64,000 nucleotides of DNA from Promicromonospora sp. AC04 (GTDB lineage Bacteria > Actinomycetota > Actinomycetes > Actinomycetales > Cellulomonadaceae). The notes under the pieces are model-generated. The model had not been told where the DNA came from, did not search any database, and was given only the letters and a program-made list of their open reading frames with translations. Below are positions 6,870 through 14,707 of this stretch, one piece after another; within the stretch, counting starts at the first letter, position 1, and every line of letters starts with the position of its first letter. Made by a program: the position numbers and the translations under genes. The DNA is taken from NCBI RefSeq assembly GCF_003058225.1, contig NZ_QBUG01000008.1, positions 273,601-337,600 of the forward strand, given 5' to 3'.

Positions 6870-9401
6870 TCACACCTCCAGCAGCACCCGCACGTCCCAC
6901 GGGCCGAGCTCCAGCTCCGTGCCGGCGGCGAGGTCGTCGCCGCTGAGCACGTCGCGCACCGCGCCCGGCAGCACGAACGTGCTCGGGGCCCAGGACCACG
7001 AGTGCACGAACCGCACCCGCTCACCGGCGGGGTTTCGCGCGCCGGTGACGGTCTGCGACGGCGCCTGCGGCCGCCACTGCGGCCCTTCGGCCGCCCCGGG
7101 CTCCCCGGACGACGTCGACTGGCCAGCCGCCGCCGGTTCCCCAGACGTCGGTTCCCCGGACGACGCCGGTTCCCCGGACGACGCCGGTTCCCCGGACGAC
7201 GCCGGTTCCCCGGACGACGCCGGTTCCCCGGACGACGCCGGTTCCCCGGACGACGCCGGTTCCCCGGACGACGCCGGTTCCCCGGACGACGCCGGTTCCC
7301 CGGACGACGCCGGTTCCCCGGACGACGCCGGCTGCTCGGAGGGCTGTCCGGCCGCCGTCGGCCACCCCAGGACCGCCTGCCCGCTGTGGCGCGCCGCCCA
7401 GCCCAGCACCGCGCGGGCCAGCGCCGGATCGGGGATGGTCCCGACCGTGGTGACCCGGCCGGAGCCGTGCGCACGGGTGGTCACCGCGGGCCAGCGGCCG
7501 AAGTGCGGGTGGTCGTAGGTGACCAGTACATCGGCCGGCAGATCGGCGTCCAGGACCTGCAGGCCGTCGACCCAGCTCGTGGCGTGGGCGTCGTCGAGAA
7601 CACCAGCGGGGACGTCGAAGCCGGCCGCGCCGTGCCCGTCCGTGCCCAGCACCTTCAGCGGCGCGTCGATGCTGGCGAACTCGTCGTAGAAGACGCCGGC
7701 CGCCTCGCTCAGGTGCGCGGGCTTGCGCTCCGGCCGGGCGCGGGCCTCCTCGTCCTCGTAACCCGTGCGGATACCGAGCACGAGATGGCCGCCGGCGGCC
7801 GCGTACCGCTCCAGCCACCGGAGCCAGGTGTCGTCGGCGATCGTCACGCCTGCGGCGACCAGCACGGGCTGGTCGCGTGCCGTCTCCTCGGGGCTGCTGC
7901 CGACGAGCTGGGCGTCGTGCACCAGCCGCGACTGCAGGCCGGCGTCGAACGCCCCGCGGTAGAAGGCATCGAAGATCCGGTGGTAGCCCCGCTTGTCCGG
8001 CCCGGCGCCGCCGCCGATCTGCGGGAACTCCGCCAGGGACCACTTGCTGGGGTTGGACCAGACCAGCGCGACGTCGGCGTCCGGGGTCAGGTTGGCCACC
8101 GTGGCTCCCGCCGCGCGGAGCTCGGCGCCGAGGGCCGCGAGCTGCCGGTACGTACGCCCGGGCTCGAGAGAGTGCGGCAGCACGCCGCCCCAGTACGTCT
8201 CGGTGCCGTAGGGGAGCGTGTGCCAGTGCCAGTACTCGATCATCGTCGCGCCGCGGGAGACCAGCGCCCAGGCCGCCTGGCGCCACTGGCCGTCGTAGGC
8301 GGGCTCGTTCAGCCACGGCCCGCCGATCGCCTGCGCGTTGGTCTCCGTGACGAGGAACGGCGCCTGCTTCGAGGAGTACATGCGGTCCGCCGTCGCGTAC
8401 AGCGACCACGTGCCCGTCGTCATCCAGGCCTGGTCGTCGTCGACGTTCGGCGGCAGGGTCAGGTGGTCCCGCATCCGGTAGTACGGGTTGCCGGCGGTCA
8501 CGTCCAGCTCGCGTGTGAGTGCGTCGTCCTGCACGCCCGGGCGCTCGTAGGAGATGCAGGTGGTGACGAACTGGTCCGCCCGGGCGAACTCGCGTACGAC
8601 GTCGGCCTGCCAGCCGATGAAATCCGTGGTGAGCTGCGCCTGGAACCTGCGCCAGGCGAGCGAGTACTGGGGCTGCGCGTTGCCCGACGGCGTCCAGAGG
8701 TCCGCCCAGGTGGACAGCCGGTGCGACCAGTACGTCAGGCCCCACTCGTCGTTCAGCCGCTCGACCGAGCCGTAGCGGGTGCGCAGGTGGTCCACGAACC
8801 GCTCGAAGACCTGCCGGTTGTGGAAGATCTCGTTGCCCGGCTCGTTGTCCACCTGGTAGCCGATGACGGCGGGGTGGTGCGCATACCGGCCGACGACGGC
8901 GCGGATGATCCGCTCGGCGTGGAACAGGAACGCGGGGTGGGTGTAGTCGATCTCCTGGCGCGCGCCCCAGCCCATCGCGGTGCCGTCCTCGCGCACGACG
9001 TTGATCTCCGGGTACAGCCGCGCCAACCACATCGGCACCGCGTACGTCGGCGTGCCGAGCACCACCTTGATGCCACGCTCGTGGGCGCCGTCGAGCACGG
9101 GCTGGAGCCAGTCGAGGTCGAAGTGCCCGTTCTCGGGCTCCCAGGTGGACCAGACGGACTCGCCGACCCGGATCACCGTGAAGCCGGCCTCGACCATCAG
9201 GTCCAGGTCCTGCTCCAGCCGCCCTTTCTGCCGATCCCCTGTCTGCCGGTCCTCTGTCTGCCGGTCCCCGGCGCGGTGGTCCCCGGCGCGGTGGTCGTCC
9301 GTGCGCAGGTTGTCCGAGCGCAGGTCCTCCGGGCGGTGGTACTCGTAGTAGTACGCGGCGCCGAACAGGACCCCGTCGGTCAGGTGGTGCATTGCGCTCA
9401 T
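6870..9401 (-). CDS. GH42 beta-galactosidase
   Basis: An 843-residue cytoplasmic GH42 enzyme expected to remove non-reducing beta-galactose. The acid/base Glu is in GYQVDNEPGNE (about residue 186) and the nucleophile Glu in FLVTETNAQA (about 353). The trimerisation-like middle domain and C-terminal beta domain follow. The ATG at 9401 has AGAGGA five bases upstream. Two repeat insertions are unusual: about 30 Asp/Arg-rich residues after YYYEYHRPED (DHRAGDHRAGDRQTEDRQTG), and ten PASSGE units near residues 690-750. It lies 60 bp downstream of a LacI gene on the same strand, so the two probably form one operon. Confidence 0.93.
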   Translation of the reverse strand: MSAMHHLTDGVLFGAAYYYEYHRPEDLRSDNLRTDDHRAGDHRAGDRQTEDRQTGDRQKGRLEQDLDLMVEAGFTVIRVGESVWSTWEPENGHFDLDWLQPVLDGAHERGIKVVLGTPTYAVPMWLARLYPEINVVREDGTAMGWGARQEIDYTHPAFLFHAERIIRAVVGRYAHHPAVIGYQVDNEPGNEIFHNRQVFERFVDHLRTRYGSVERLNDEWGLTYWSHRLSTWADLWTPSGNAQPQYSLAWRRFQAQLTTDFIGWQADVVREFARADQFVTTCISYERPGVQDDALTRELDVTAGNPYYRMRDHLTLPPNVDDDQAWMTTGTWSLYATADRMYSSKQAPFLVTETNAQAIGGPWLNEPAYDGQWRQAAWALVSRGATMIEYWHWHTLPYGTETYWGGVLPHSLEPGRTYRQLAALGAELRAAGATVANLTPDADVALVWSNPSKWSLAEFPQIGGGAGPDKRGYHRIFDAFYRGAFDAGLQSRLVHDAQLVGSSPEETARDQPVLVAAGVTIADDTWLRWLERYAAAGGHLVLGIRTGYEDEEARARPERKPAHLSEAAGVFYDEFASIDAPLKVLGTDGHGAAGFDVPAGVLDDAHATSWVDGLQVLDADLPADVLVTYDHPHFGRWPAVTTRAHGSGRVTTVGTIPDPALARAVLGWAARHSGQAVLGWPTAAGQPSEQPASSGEPASSGEPASSGEPASSGEPASSGEPASSGEPASSGEPASSGEPASSGEPASSGEPTSGEPAAAGQSTSSGEPGAAEGPQWRPQAPSQTVTGARNPAGERVRFVHSWSWAPSTFVLPGAVRDVLSGDDLAAGTELELGPWDVRVLLEV
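7151..7330. repeat. Ten 18-bp in-frame repeats in GH42
   Basis: Ten near-identical copies of GTTCCCCGGACGACGCCG, encoding PASSGE on the minus strand, inside the C-terminal part of the beta-galactosidase. Because the unit is a multiple of three, copy-number change keeps the frame. Confidence 0.95.
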
Positions 9402-9461
9402 GCTGTCCTCTCAGGTGGTGACGCCCAGGGATCTGCTCTCCGGGGTGCGGGTGGGCGTTGT

Positions 9462-10493
9462 TCACTCCGGCGGCGGCGCCGCGCTCTCCCGGATGACCAG
9501 CTGGGCCGGGATCAGGCGGTGCCGCTCCGCCGGTGGCCTGCCCTCGATGGTGCGCACCAGGCGGTGCACGGCCAGGCGGGTGACCTCGGCGAAGTCCTGG
9601 CGCACCGTCGTCAGGGGAGTGGACAGGTACTCGGCCTCGGGGGCGTCGTCGAACCCGACGACGCTGACGTCCTGCGGGACTCTCAGCCCCGCCCGCTCCA
9701 CGGCCCGGATCGCGCCGATCGCCATGTGGTCGTTGGCGGCGAAGATCGCGGTGACACCCCCGTGGTGCAGCATCTCCGTGGCCGCCTCGTACCCGGATCG
9801 CGGGGTCCAGTCGCCGTGCACGACGGGCGGGGCCTCCGCTCCGGCGTCGGCCAGGGCGCTCTGCCAGCCCGCGACCCGCCGCGCCGTGGCGGCCCACCCC
9901 CTGGTACCCGCGATGTGGTGGACCGTGTGATGCCCAAGGGCCAGCAGATGGTCGGTGGCCGACGTGGCCCCGGCGGTCTCGTCGGCGCCCATCACGAGCT
10001 CGTCGGGGCGCGCGTCGGTTGCGGGGGCGCCCGTGGTGGGGGAGCCGAAGCTCAGCACGGGCAGCCCGTTCGGGATGCGCAGGTCGGGGTGGCCGAGGTC
10101 GATCGGCTCGGACAGCACGAGACCCACGATGTCCTGGGTGACGAGCTCGTCGATCGCGGCCTGCAGGTCTGCGACGGCGTCGCCCTGCGTGCGCGCGACG
10201 CTCAGGTAGTAGCCGGAACCCCGCAGCGCGCTGTCGACCCCCTCCAGGATCGACGTCGGGCCGTACAGCGCCGTGCCCATCGTCACCATGCCGATGCGCT
10301 GGTTCCGGCGGGTGACCAGGGCGCGGGCCGCCGCGTTCGGGCGGAACCCCATCTCCTCGATCACGGCCTGGACCCTGGCCCGGATCGCCTCGGTGACGTG
10401 GGGTTCGCCGTTGACCACGCGCGAGACGGTCTTCTGCGAGACACCGGCGCGGCGGGCGACGTCGGTCATCGCCACCCGTTGTGTGGCACCCAT
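9462..10493 (-). CDS. LacI-family repressor of the GH42 operon
   Basis: 343 residues: LacI HTH at 8-28 (MTDVARRAGVSQKTVSRVVNGE), hinge helix near NAAARALV, then a type-I periplasmic-binding-protein-like sugar domain (IGMVTMG, AIFAANDHMAIGAIRAVERAGLRVPQDVSVVGFDDAPEAEY). The ATG follows GGGAG by about seven bases. Two identical-core palindromes lie just upstream, so autoregulation together with the galactosidase is likely. The effector is probably a galactoside, inferred only from the neighbouring gene. Confidence 0.9.
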   Translation of the reverse strand: MGATQRVAMTDVARRAGVSQKTVSRVVNGEPHVTEAIRARVQAVIEEMGFRPNAAARALVTRRNQRIGMVTMGTALYGPTSILEGVDSALRGSGYYLSVARTQGDAVADLQAAIDELVTQDIVGLVLSEPIDLGHPDLRIPNGLPVLSFGSPTTGAPATDARPDELVMGADETAGATSATDHLLALGHHTVHHIAGTRGWAATARRVAGWQSALADAGAEAPPVVHGDWTPRSGYEAATEMLHHGGVTAIFAANDHMAIGAIRAVERAGLRVPQDVSVVGFDDAPEAEYLSTPLTTVRQDFAEVTRLAVHRLVRTIEGRPPAERHRLIPAQLVIRESAAPPPE

Positions 10494-10526
10494 GTGCAGC
10501 TCCCTTGCTGAACCCGGCTGAACTCC

Positions 10527-10538
10527 GACTACGTAGTC
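10527..10538. promoter_or_regulatory. LacI operator O1, GACTACGTAGTC
   Basis: Perfect 12-bp palindrome 34 bp upstream of the lacI start, identical to the core of the second site at 10559-10580. Centre-to-centre distance is 37 bp. Expected LacI-family operator by position and symmetry. Confidence 0.75.
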
Positions 10539-10558
10539 AGCGCAGAGAGCGAACCACG

Positions 10559-10580
10559 TCCTTGACTACGTAGTCAAGGA
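10559..10580. promoter_or_regulatory. LacI operator O2, 22-bp perfect palindrome
   Basis: Perfect 22-bp palindrome with core TTGACTACGTAGTCAA. It is longer than O1 and so probably the stronger site. It lies 66 bp upstream of lacI and 114 bp from the divergent hydratase gene. Confidence 0.75.
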
Positions 10581-10693
10581 TCGGTCCGGGACTGGGCCGG
10601 CGCACCGCCTTGTTGGGAGCATCAACAGAAAGATGACTAGACTCAGAAATGAGGCTACTCTGAAAGAACACATCCCAGTGAACGGAGCGACCC

Positions 10694-11524
10694 ATGTCCG
10701 AGCAGAGCACCATCACGTTCGAGCGCACCACACCACAGATCGCGAGGATCACGTTCGCCAACCCGCCGGCGAACCTGATCGTCGGCGACACCGTCCGGCG
10801 GCTCGACGAGATCACTCGTGAGCTGGAGACCGACCCGGACATCCAGGTTCTCGTCTTCGACAGCAGCACGCCGGACTTCTTCTTCAACCACTTCGACCTC
10901 GCGGCCGCGGCCGAGTTCCCGACGCCGGAGGGCGAGGGGGCGGTGCCGATCTGGACGGACATCGTGCTGCGGCTGTCCAAGGCCGCGTACATCACGATCG
11001 CGTCGATCCGAGGCCGGACCCGTGGCGGCGGCAACGAGCTGACCCTCGCGCTCGACCTGCGCTACGCGAGTCGTGAGAACGCGATCTTCGGCCAGCCGGA
11101 GGTCGGCGGCGCCCTCTTGCCTGGTGGTGGTGGCACCGAGCGGCTGCCCCGGTTCATCGGCCGGGATCGCGCCCTCGAGGTGATCCTGAGCAGCGACGAC
11201 TACGACGCCGACACCGCCGAACGCTGGGGCTGGGTGACGCGGGCGCTGCCCGACGCCGAGCTCGACGGCTTCGTCGACACGATGGCCGCTCGCCTCGCCT
11301 CGTTCGACCGGACCTCCCTCGCATCGGCCAAGGCAATGGTGAACCGCGCGTCGCTGCCGCCGGACGCCGACCTCGTGACCGCGTACGGCGAGTTCGAGCG
11401 TTCGCTCACGCTGCCCGGGTTCCTCTCCCGCGCCGAGGGGTTTCAGGCCATCGCAGCCCAGCTCGGGCTCGATCTCGAGTACAAGCTCGGCGAGTACCTC
11501 GGCATGGGCAGCCGGCAGGCCTGA
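10694..11524 (+). CDS. Enoyl-CoA hydratase/isomerase family protein
   Basis: 276 residues of crotonase fold. Oxyanion-hole segments are IRGRTRGGGNELTLALDLRYAS and GALLPGGGGTERLPRFIG. Both catalytic glutamates appear present: the one in FGQPEV (E144 equivalent) and the one in RALEVIL (E164 equivalent), so hydratase chemistry is possible. GGAG precedes the ATG by seven bases. The upstream region has repeated elements (AGACTCAGAAATGAGGCTACTCTGAAAG) that may bind a regulator. No other CoA-pathway gene is adjacent, so the pathway is unknown. Confidence 0.85.
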   Translation: MSEQSTITFERTTPQIARITFANPPANLIVGDTVRRLDEITRELETDPDIQVLVFDSSTPDFFFNHFDLAAAAEFPTPEGEGAVPIWTDIVLRLSKAAYITIASIRGRTRGGGNELTLALDLRYASRENAIFGQPEVGGALLPGGGGTERLPRFIGRDRALEVILSSDDYDADTAERWGWVTRALPDAELDGFVDTMAARLASFDRTSLASAKAMVNRASLPPDADLVTAYGEFERSLTLPGFLSRAEGFQAIAAQLGLDLEYKLGEYLGMGSRQA

Positions 11525-11573
11525 GCGGCCGTGCGTGCCGTGCATCACGAGCGGCACGCAGATCGACCGGACC

Positions 11574-11616
11574 GCGGTCCTGGCTCGGCGTACCACGTGC
11601 GCCGAGCCAGGACCGC
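11574..11616. terminator. Palindromic hairpin, copy 1 of the 39-nt family
   Basis: Arms of 17 bp pair perfectly around TACCACGTG. The core is CTGGCTCGGCG-TACC-A-CGTG-CGCCGAGCCAG. It lies between the convergent hydratase and TetR genes and probably terminates both. The architecture, with a central A flanked by TACC, matches the palindromes at 12656-12694 and 20676-20714. Confidence 0.8.
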
Positions 11617-11623
11617 CCGCCCG

Positions 11624-12214
11624 TCACGGCGAACGGTCGGGATCGTCGGCGCCGTACAGACGCATCACCGATAGCCGGAACTGCCTCGCCGCGACCCGAG
11701 CATCCAGACGACCGACACGGATCTGATGATCGGTGGCATGGCCGAGGGCGATCGTGGCGGTGACCAGCCAATCCGTCTCCAGCTCGGTCGTGAACTCGCC
11801 GCTCTCATGCCCGCGACGGATCAGGGCCTCCAGGCGCCGCTCGATCGGTAGGTGACGTGACGCTTCCGCCTCGGTGTCACTGTCCGGATGGCCGAGGGCC
11901 GCCTGCTCGGCCAGCAGCGCTCCGGCTGCTGCGAGGAACCGGCCGAGGGCCTCCGTGGCGGGGCCGGCCTCGAGGTCAGCGGCGTCCAGCACGTCGAACG
12001 CCCGGCGGCCCAGCTCGTCGCGCACCGCCGTCAGGAGTGCCTCGCGGGTGCCGAAGTGGACGTACGCGGTTTGTCGCGCCACGCCGGCCGCGGACGCGAT
12101 CTCCGCCATGCTCGCCTCAGGACGCTCGGCAAGCACCCGGACGGCTGCCGACACCAGGGCGGCGCGATTGCGTGGGACCTCTATCCGCTGACGGCGCCGT
12201 CTTATCTCTGACAC
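11624..12214 (-). CDS. TetR-family transcriptional regulator
   Basis: About 196 residues. N-terminal HTH is MAEIASAAGVARQTAYVHFGTREALLTAV; the C-terminal ligand/dimer domain is alpha-helical with no recognised effector motif. I prefer GTG at 12214, with TTG 12223 possible. A minus-strand TAAAGT lies eight bases upstream and no Shine-Dalgarno is visible, suggesting leaderless initiation. It is divergent from a small NTF2-like gene, the likely target. Confidence 0.88.
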   Translation of the reverse strand: MSEIRRRRQRIEVPRNRAALVSAAVRVLAERPEASMAEIASAAGVARQTAYVHFGTREALLTAVRDELGRRAFDVLDAADLEAGPATEALGRFLAAAGALLAEQAALGHPDSDTEAEASRHLPIERRLEALIRRGHESGEFTTELETDWLVTATIALGHATDHQIRVGRLDARVAARQFRLSVMRLYGADDPDRSP

Positions 12215-12265
12215 GGTTGACAACTTTAACAGGCCCGCTAATCATGACAGCCATGTCAGAGATAA
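12202..12265. promoter_or_regulatory. 12-bp inverted repeat spanning both divergent starts
   Basis: TTATCTCTGACA (12202-12213) and TGTCAGAGATAA (12254-12265) pair perfectly. Each arm covers codons 1-4 of one gene, so both proteins begin (M)SEI. A TTGACA at 12217-12222 and a second TGACA/TGTCA pair lie between them. This is a probable TetR operator controlling both genes. Confidence 0.55.
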
Positions 12266-12624
12266 CTGAGCTGGCGGCGCGCCGCCTCCTGATCGACTAC
12301 ACCCGCGACATGGCCCTCTCCGACGACGACCCAGAGCAGATAGTGGATCGCACCGTGACCGACGACGCCGTCTGGGTGACCGACGGCACGGCGCTCACCC
12401 GCGACCACCTGGTCGCGCACGCGGGCCCCGCCCGTAAGAACGTCACCGCCGTCCAGATGCGGATCGACGATCTGCTTGTCGACGGCCACCGGTTCGCTGC
12501 ACGTTGTTGCCTCAGCACGGAGCACCGCAAGCTCGGGCACACGGCGATCGAGTGGATCCTGGTCGGTGAGGTCGCCGACGACGGACGGGTGCGACGCATC
12601 CACCAGTTCGGTCGCACATCGTGA
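12253..12624 (+). CDS. NTF2-like / SnoaL-type fold protein
   Basis: 123 residues from ATG 12253 (alternative ATG 12244). The sequence (AARRLLIDYTRDMALSDDDPEQIVDRTVTDDAVWVTDG, followed by beta-rich VQMRIDDLLVDGHRFAARCCL and HTAIEWILVGEVADDGRVRRIHQF) fits a small NTF2-like cone fold. Function unknown; such proteins are often hydrolases, isomerases or ligand binders. Expression is likely controlled by the divergent TetR protein through the shared inverted repeat. Followed by a 39-nt hairpin. Confidence 0.72.
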   Translation: MSEITELAARRLLIDYTRDMALSDDDPEQIVDRTVTDDAVWVTDGTALTRDHLVAHAGPARKNVTAVQMRIDDLLVDGHRFAARCCLSTEHRKLGHTAIEWILVGEVADDGRVRRIHQFGRTS

Positions 12625-12655
12625 AGCCGGGCTGATGGTCGGCCGGCAGGACTGC

Positions 12656-12694
12656 GCCCCTGACTCGGCGTACCAGGTACGTCGAGTCAGGGGC
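12656..12694. terminator. 39-nt palindrome, copy 2
   Basis: Two 19-bp arms around a central A (12675) with one mismatch; core CTGACTCGGCGTACC-A-GGTACGTCGAGTCAG. It separates the convergent NTF2-like and secreted GH genes. The same core recurs at 20676-20714 inside a gene. Confidence 0.85.
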
Positions 12695-12717
12695 CCAGTC
12701 CTCGTCCCGAGGCCGGG

Positions 12718-14466
12718 CTACGACAGCGTGATGCTGTCCAGCTCCGCGTAGCCCGTACCGCCCGAGAAGTTCGGCGAGCCCTTCGCCAGCCGGATCACGT
12801 TGTAGCCGGCCCGGAGCGAGACCGTCACGTTCGCCGTCGCGAACTGGCCCCAGCCCGACGTCGGCGGATAGGACACGGTGGACCAGGCGCCGCCGTTGTA
12901 GGCCAGCCCGTGGGTCGACGTCGCCCCGGTGCCGTTCGCGTACCGGACGGCCATCGTGTAGGTGCGGGCCGTCGGCACGTTCACCGTGAAGTCCACGAAG
13001 CTCTGCGAGCGCATGTCGGCCGTCCCGTCGATGCCGCCGACGTACGAGCCGTTCGACGCCGCCGAGGAGGCGCGCGTCTGGGCGTTGACGACGTTCGCGT
13101 TCTCGGCCTCGTAGACCTGCTGCCAGCTCGACGTCGGGCCGCCGGCCGGAGTGACGACCACCTGGTAGGCGCCCTCCGCCGTCATCCCGTTCACCGGGAC
13201 GGTGACCGTGCCGTTCGAGACGGTCATGGTCGAGCTCGACAGCACCGTCGGGGCGGCCACGTGGGTGTTCCGCCCGCTGCCGGGGACCGCGTTCACGGTC
13301 ACCTGGACCGACGAGCCGAACGAGCCCAGCCCGTTGACCCGCACGCTGTTGTTCCCGCTGTCGCCGCCGAGGACGACGTTGACGATCTTGCGGCTCGAGT
13401 CGTACGCCGCGACGCCGTCGAGCCAGCTCTGCGGCGTCGTCCGCACCACGTTGCCCGCCATGGCGCCGTACCAGCGGTAGGCCCAGTACGAGGCGGTCGG
13501 CTGGCCGCCGGTGGTGAACAGGCCGTCGAACGTGCCCGCCTCGAACCAGTACGCGCGGTGCGCCTCCCGCGCGCCGTGCCGCTCCAGCACCGAGATCCAG
13601 TGCACGGCCACGCTCGGGATGTCCATCTGGTTCAGCGAGTTGTACTCGTTGATCGCGATGGGGCGGGGGCTGATGCCGAGGGAGCTCTCGATGGCCCGGT
13701 AGTCGGCCACGTGGTCGTCGAACTGGTTCCAGTCCATGTCGGTCAGCTCGTGCCAGACGATGACGTCGGGCAGCGTGCCGGTGTCCCGCGCGTTCGTCAG
13801 GAACGACACCATCCGGTCGTGGCTGTAGTACGAGTCGCTGGGCCCGACGATGGGCGTCACCGGGTCGAGCGACCGGACGAGGTTGAACGTGCGCGTCCAG
13901 CCGGCGTTGAACGACCCGGCCGCCGAGGTGTTCCACGTCCAGTCGGGCTCGTTCCACAGCTCCCAGCCGCGGATGTTCGTCGTCGACGTGGCCGCGAGGC
14001 GGTCCTGGACCATGGTCCGGACCTTCTGCTCCCAGTCCGGCCAGCCCTGCCACTGGTACGGGAACGACGGGTAGATGTCCGGCATCCGGATGAGCTGCTG
14101 CGCGCCGGCGCGCGTGATGTTGTCCGCGACGTCGAGCGAGTCGCAGCAGGGTTCGGTGGCGCCGTTGCCCAGGTGGGTGGTGCCCGGCGCGGGCTGCGTG
14201 AACCCGCTGGGGTTCAGGGGCAGGAGCTGGGCGGTGGTGGGCTTGGTGTCCGAGCCGACGCCGTAGAGGCCGCCGGACGCGACCTGGGTCACGGGCCGCA
14301 CCACGGTGCCGACGTCGACGGTGAGGGTGTTGCCGGCAGCCTGGGCCGGTCCGGCGGGGGAGACCAGCGTGGCACCCAGGACGAGGGCGAGGACGCTGAT
14401 GCGGGACAGGGCGCGTCGGGACGGGGCGCGTCGGGACAGGGCGTGCTTCGGAAGGGCTTGTTTCAT
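12718..14466 (-). CDS. Secreted clan GH-A glycoside hydrolase with C-terminal CBM35-like domain
   Basis: 582 residues with a Sec signal peptide (basic N-terminus, hydrophobic core near 20-40, cleavage after AQA). A TIM-barrel region carries an acid/base candidate in GWELWNEPDWTWN and a nucleophile candidate in PIAINEYNSLNQ, separated by VPDVIVWHELTDMDW. A beta-sandwich and a CBM35-like module (YEAENANVVNA to YAELDSITLS) end the protein. GH39 or a related clan-A family is my nearest guess; substrate unknown. Its barrel is paralogous to the 1252-residue enzyme at 23678. The promoter faces the second LacI gene and contains a CGAACCGGTTCG operator. Confidence 0.8.
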   Translation of the reverse strand: MKQALPKHALSRRAPSRRALSRISVLALVLGATLVSPAGPAQAAGNTLTVDVGTVVRPVTQVASGGLYGVGSDTKPTTAQLLPLNPSGFTQPAPGTTHLGNGATEPCCDSLDVADNITRAGAQQLIRMPDIYPSFPYQWQGWPDWEQKVRTMVQDRLAATSTTNIRGWELWNEPDWTWNTSAAGSFNAGWTRTFNLVRSLDPVTPIVGPSDSYYSHDRMVSFLTNARDTGTLPDVIVWHELTDMDWNQFDDHVADYRAIESSLGISPRPIAINEYNSLNQMDIPSVAVHWISVLERHGAREAHRAYWFEAGTFDGLFTTGGQPTASYWAYRWYGAMAGNVVRTTPQSWLDGVAAYDSSRKIVNVVLGGDSGNNSVRVNGLGSFGSSVQVTVNAVPGSGRNTHVAAPTVLSSSTMTVSNGTVTVPVNGMTAEGAYQVVVTPAGGPTSSWQQVYEAENANVVNAQTRASSAASNGSYVGGIDGTADMRSQSFVDFTVNVPTARTYTMAVRYANGTGATSTHGLAYNGGAWSTVSYPPTSGWGQFATANVTVSLRAGYNVIRLAKGSPNFSGGTGYAELDSITLS

Positions 14467-14522
14467 GGCATCTCCTCATTGAGATAGCGGATGAGATCGG
14501 GATCAGCTTGCGACCGTACCGG

Positions 14523-14534
14523 CGAACCGGTTCG
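14523..14534. promoter_or_regulatory. LacI operator CGAACCGGTTCG, GH side
   Basis: Perfect 12-bp palindrome 57 bp upstream of the secreted GH start. The identical site recurs at 14630-14641 and 23614-23625. Confidence 0.75.
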
Positions 14535-14561
14535 ACGTTTCACCAGTCATGACGCTAGTTT

Positions 14562-14574
14562 CGAACGCCGTTCG
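14562..14574. promoter_or_regulatory. Related half-symmetric operator CGAACGCCGTTCG
   Basis: 13-bp inverted repeat with an odd central base, midway between the two perfect CGAACCGGTTCG sites. Possibly a weaker third site for the same repressor. Confidence 0.4.
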
Positions 14575-14623
14575 CCGCAAGGGTCCCAAAAATTCGTTCT
14601 TGCGGTCCCGCGATCGCTGTGGC

Positions 14624-14641
14624 TAGAGTCGAACCGGTTCG
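14624..14641 (+). promoter_or_regulatory. lacI promoter -10 with abutting operator
   Basis: TAGAGT (14624-14629) with TTGCGG (14600-14605) at an 18-bp spacer forms a plausible promoter for the downstream lacI. CGAACCGGTTCG (14630-14641) directly abuts the -10, so repressor binding would occlude the start site. Confidence 0.65.
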
Positions 14642-14707
14642 CAACGGAAGCGAACCCAGGCCGCGGGGCAGAGCAGCAACCGCGGCTGAGAAACTTCAGG
14701 AGGCGGA

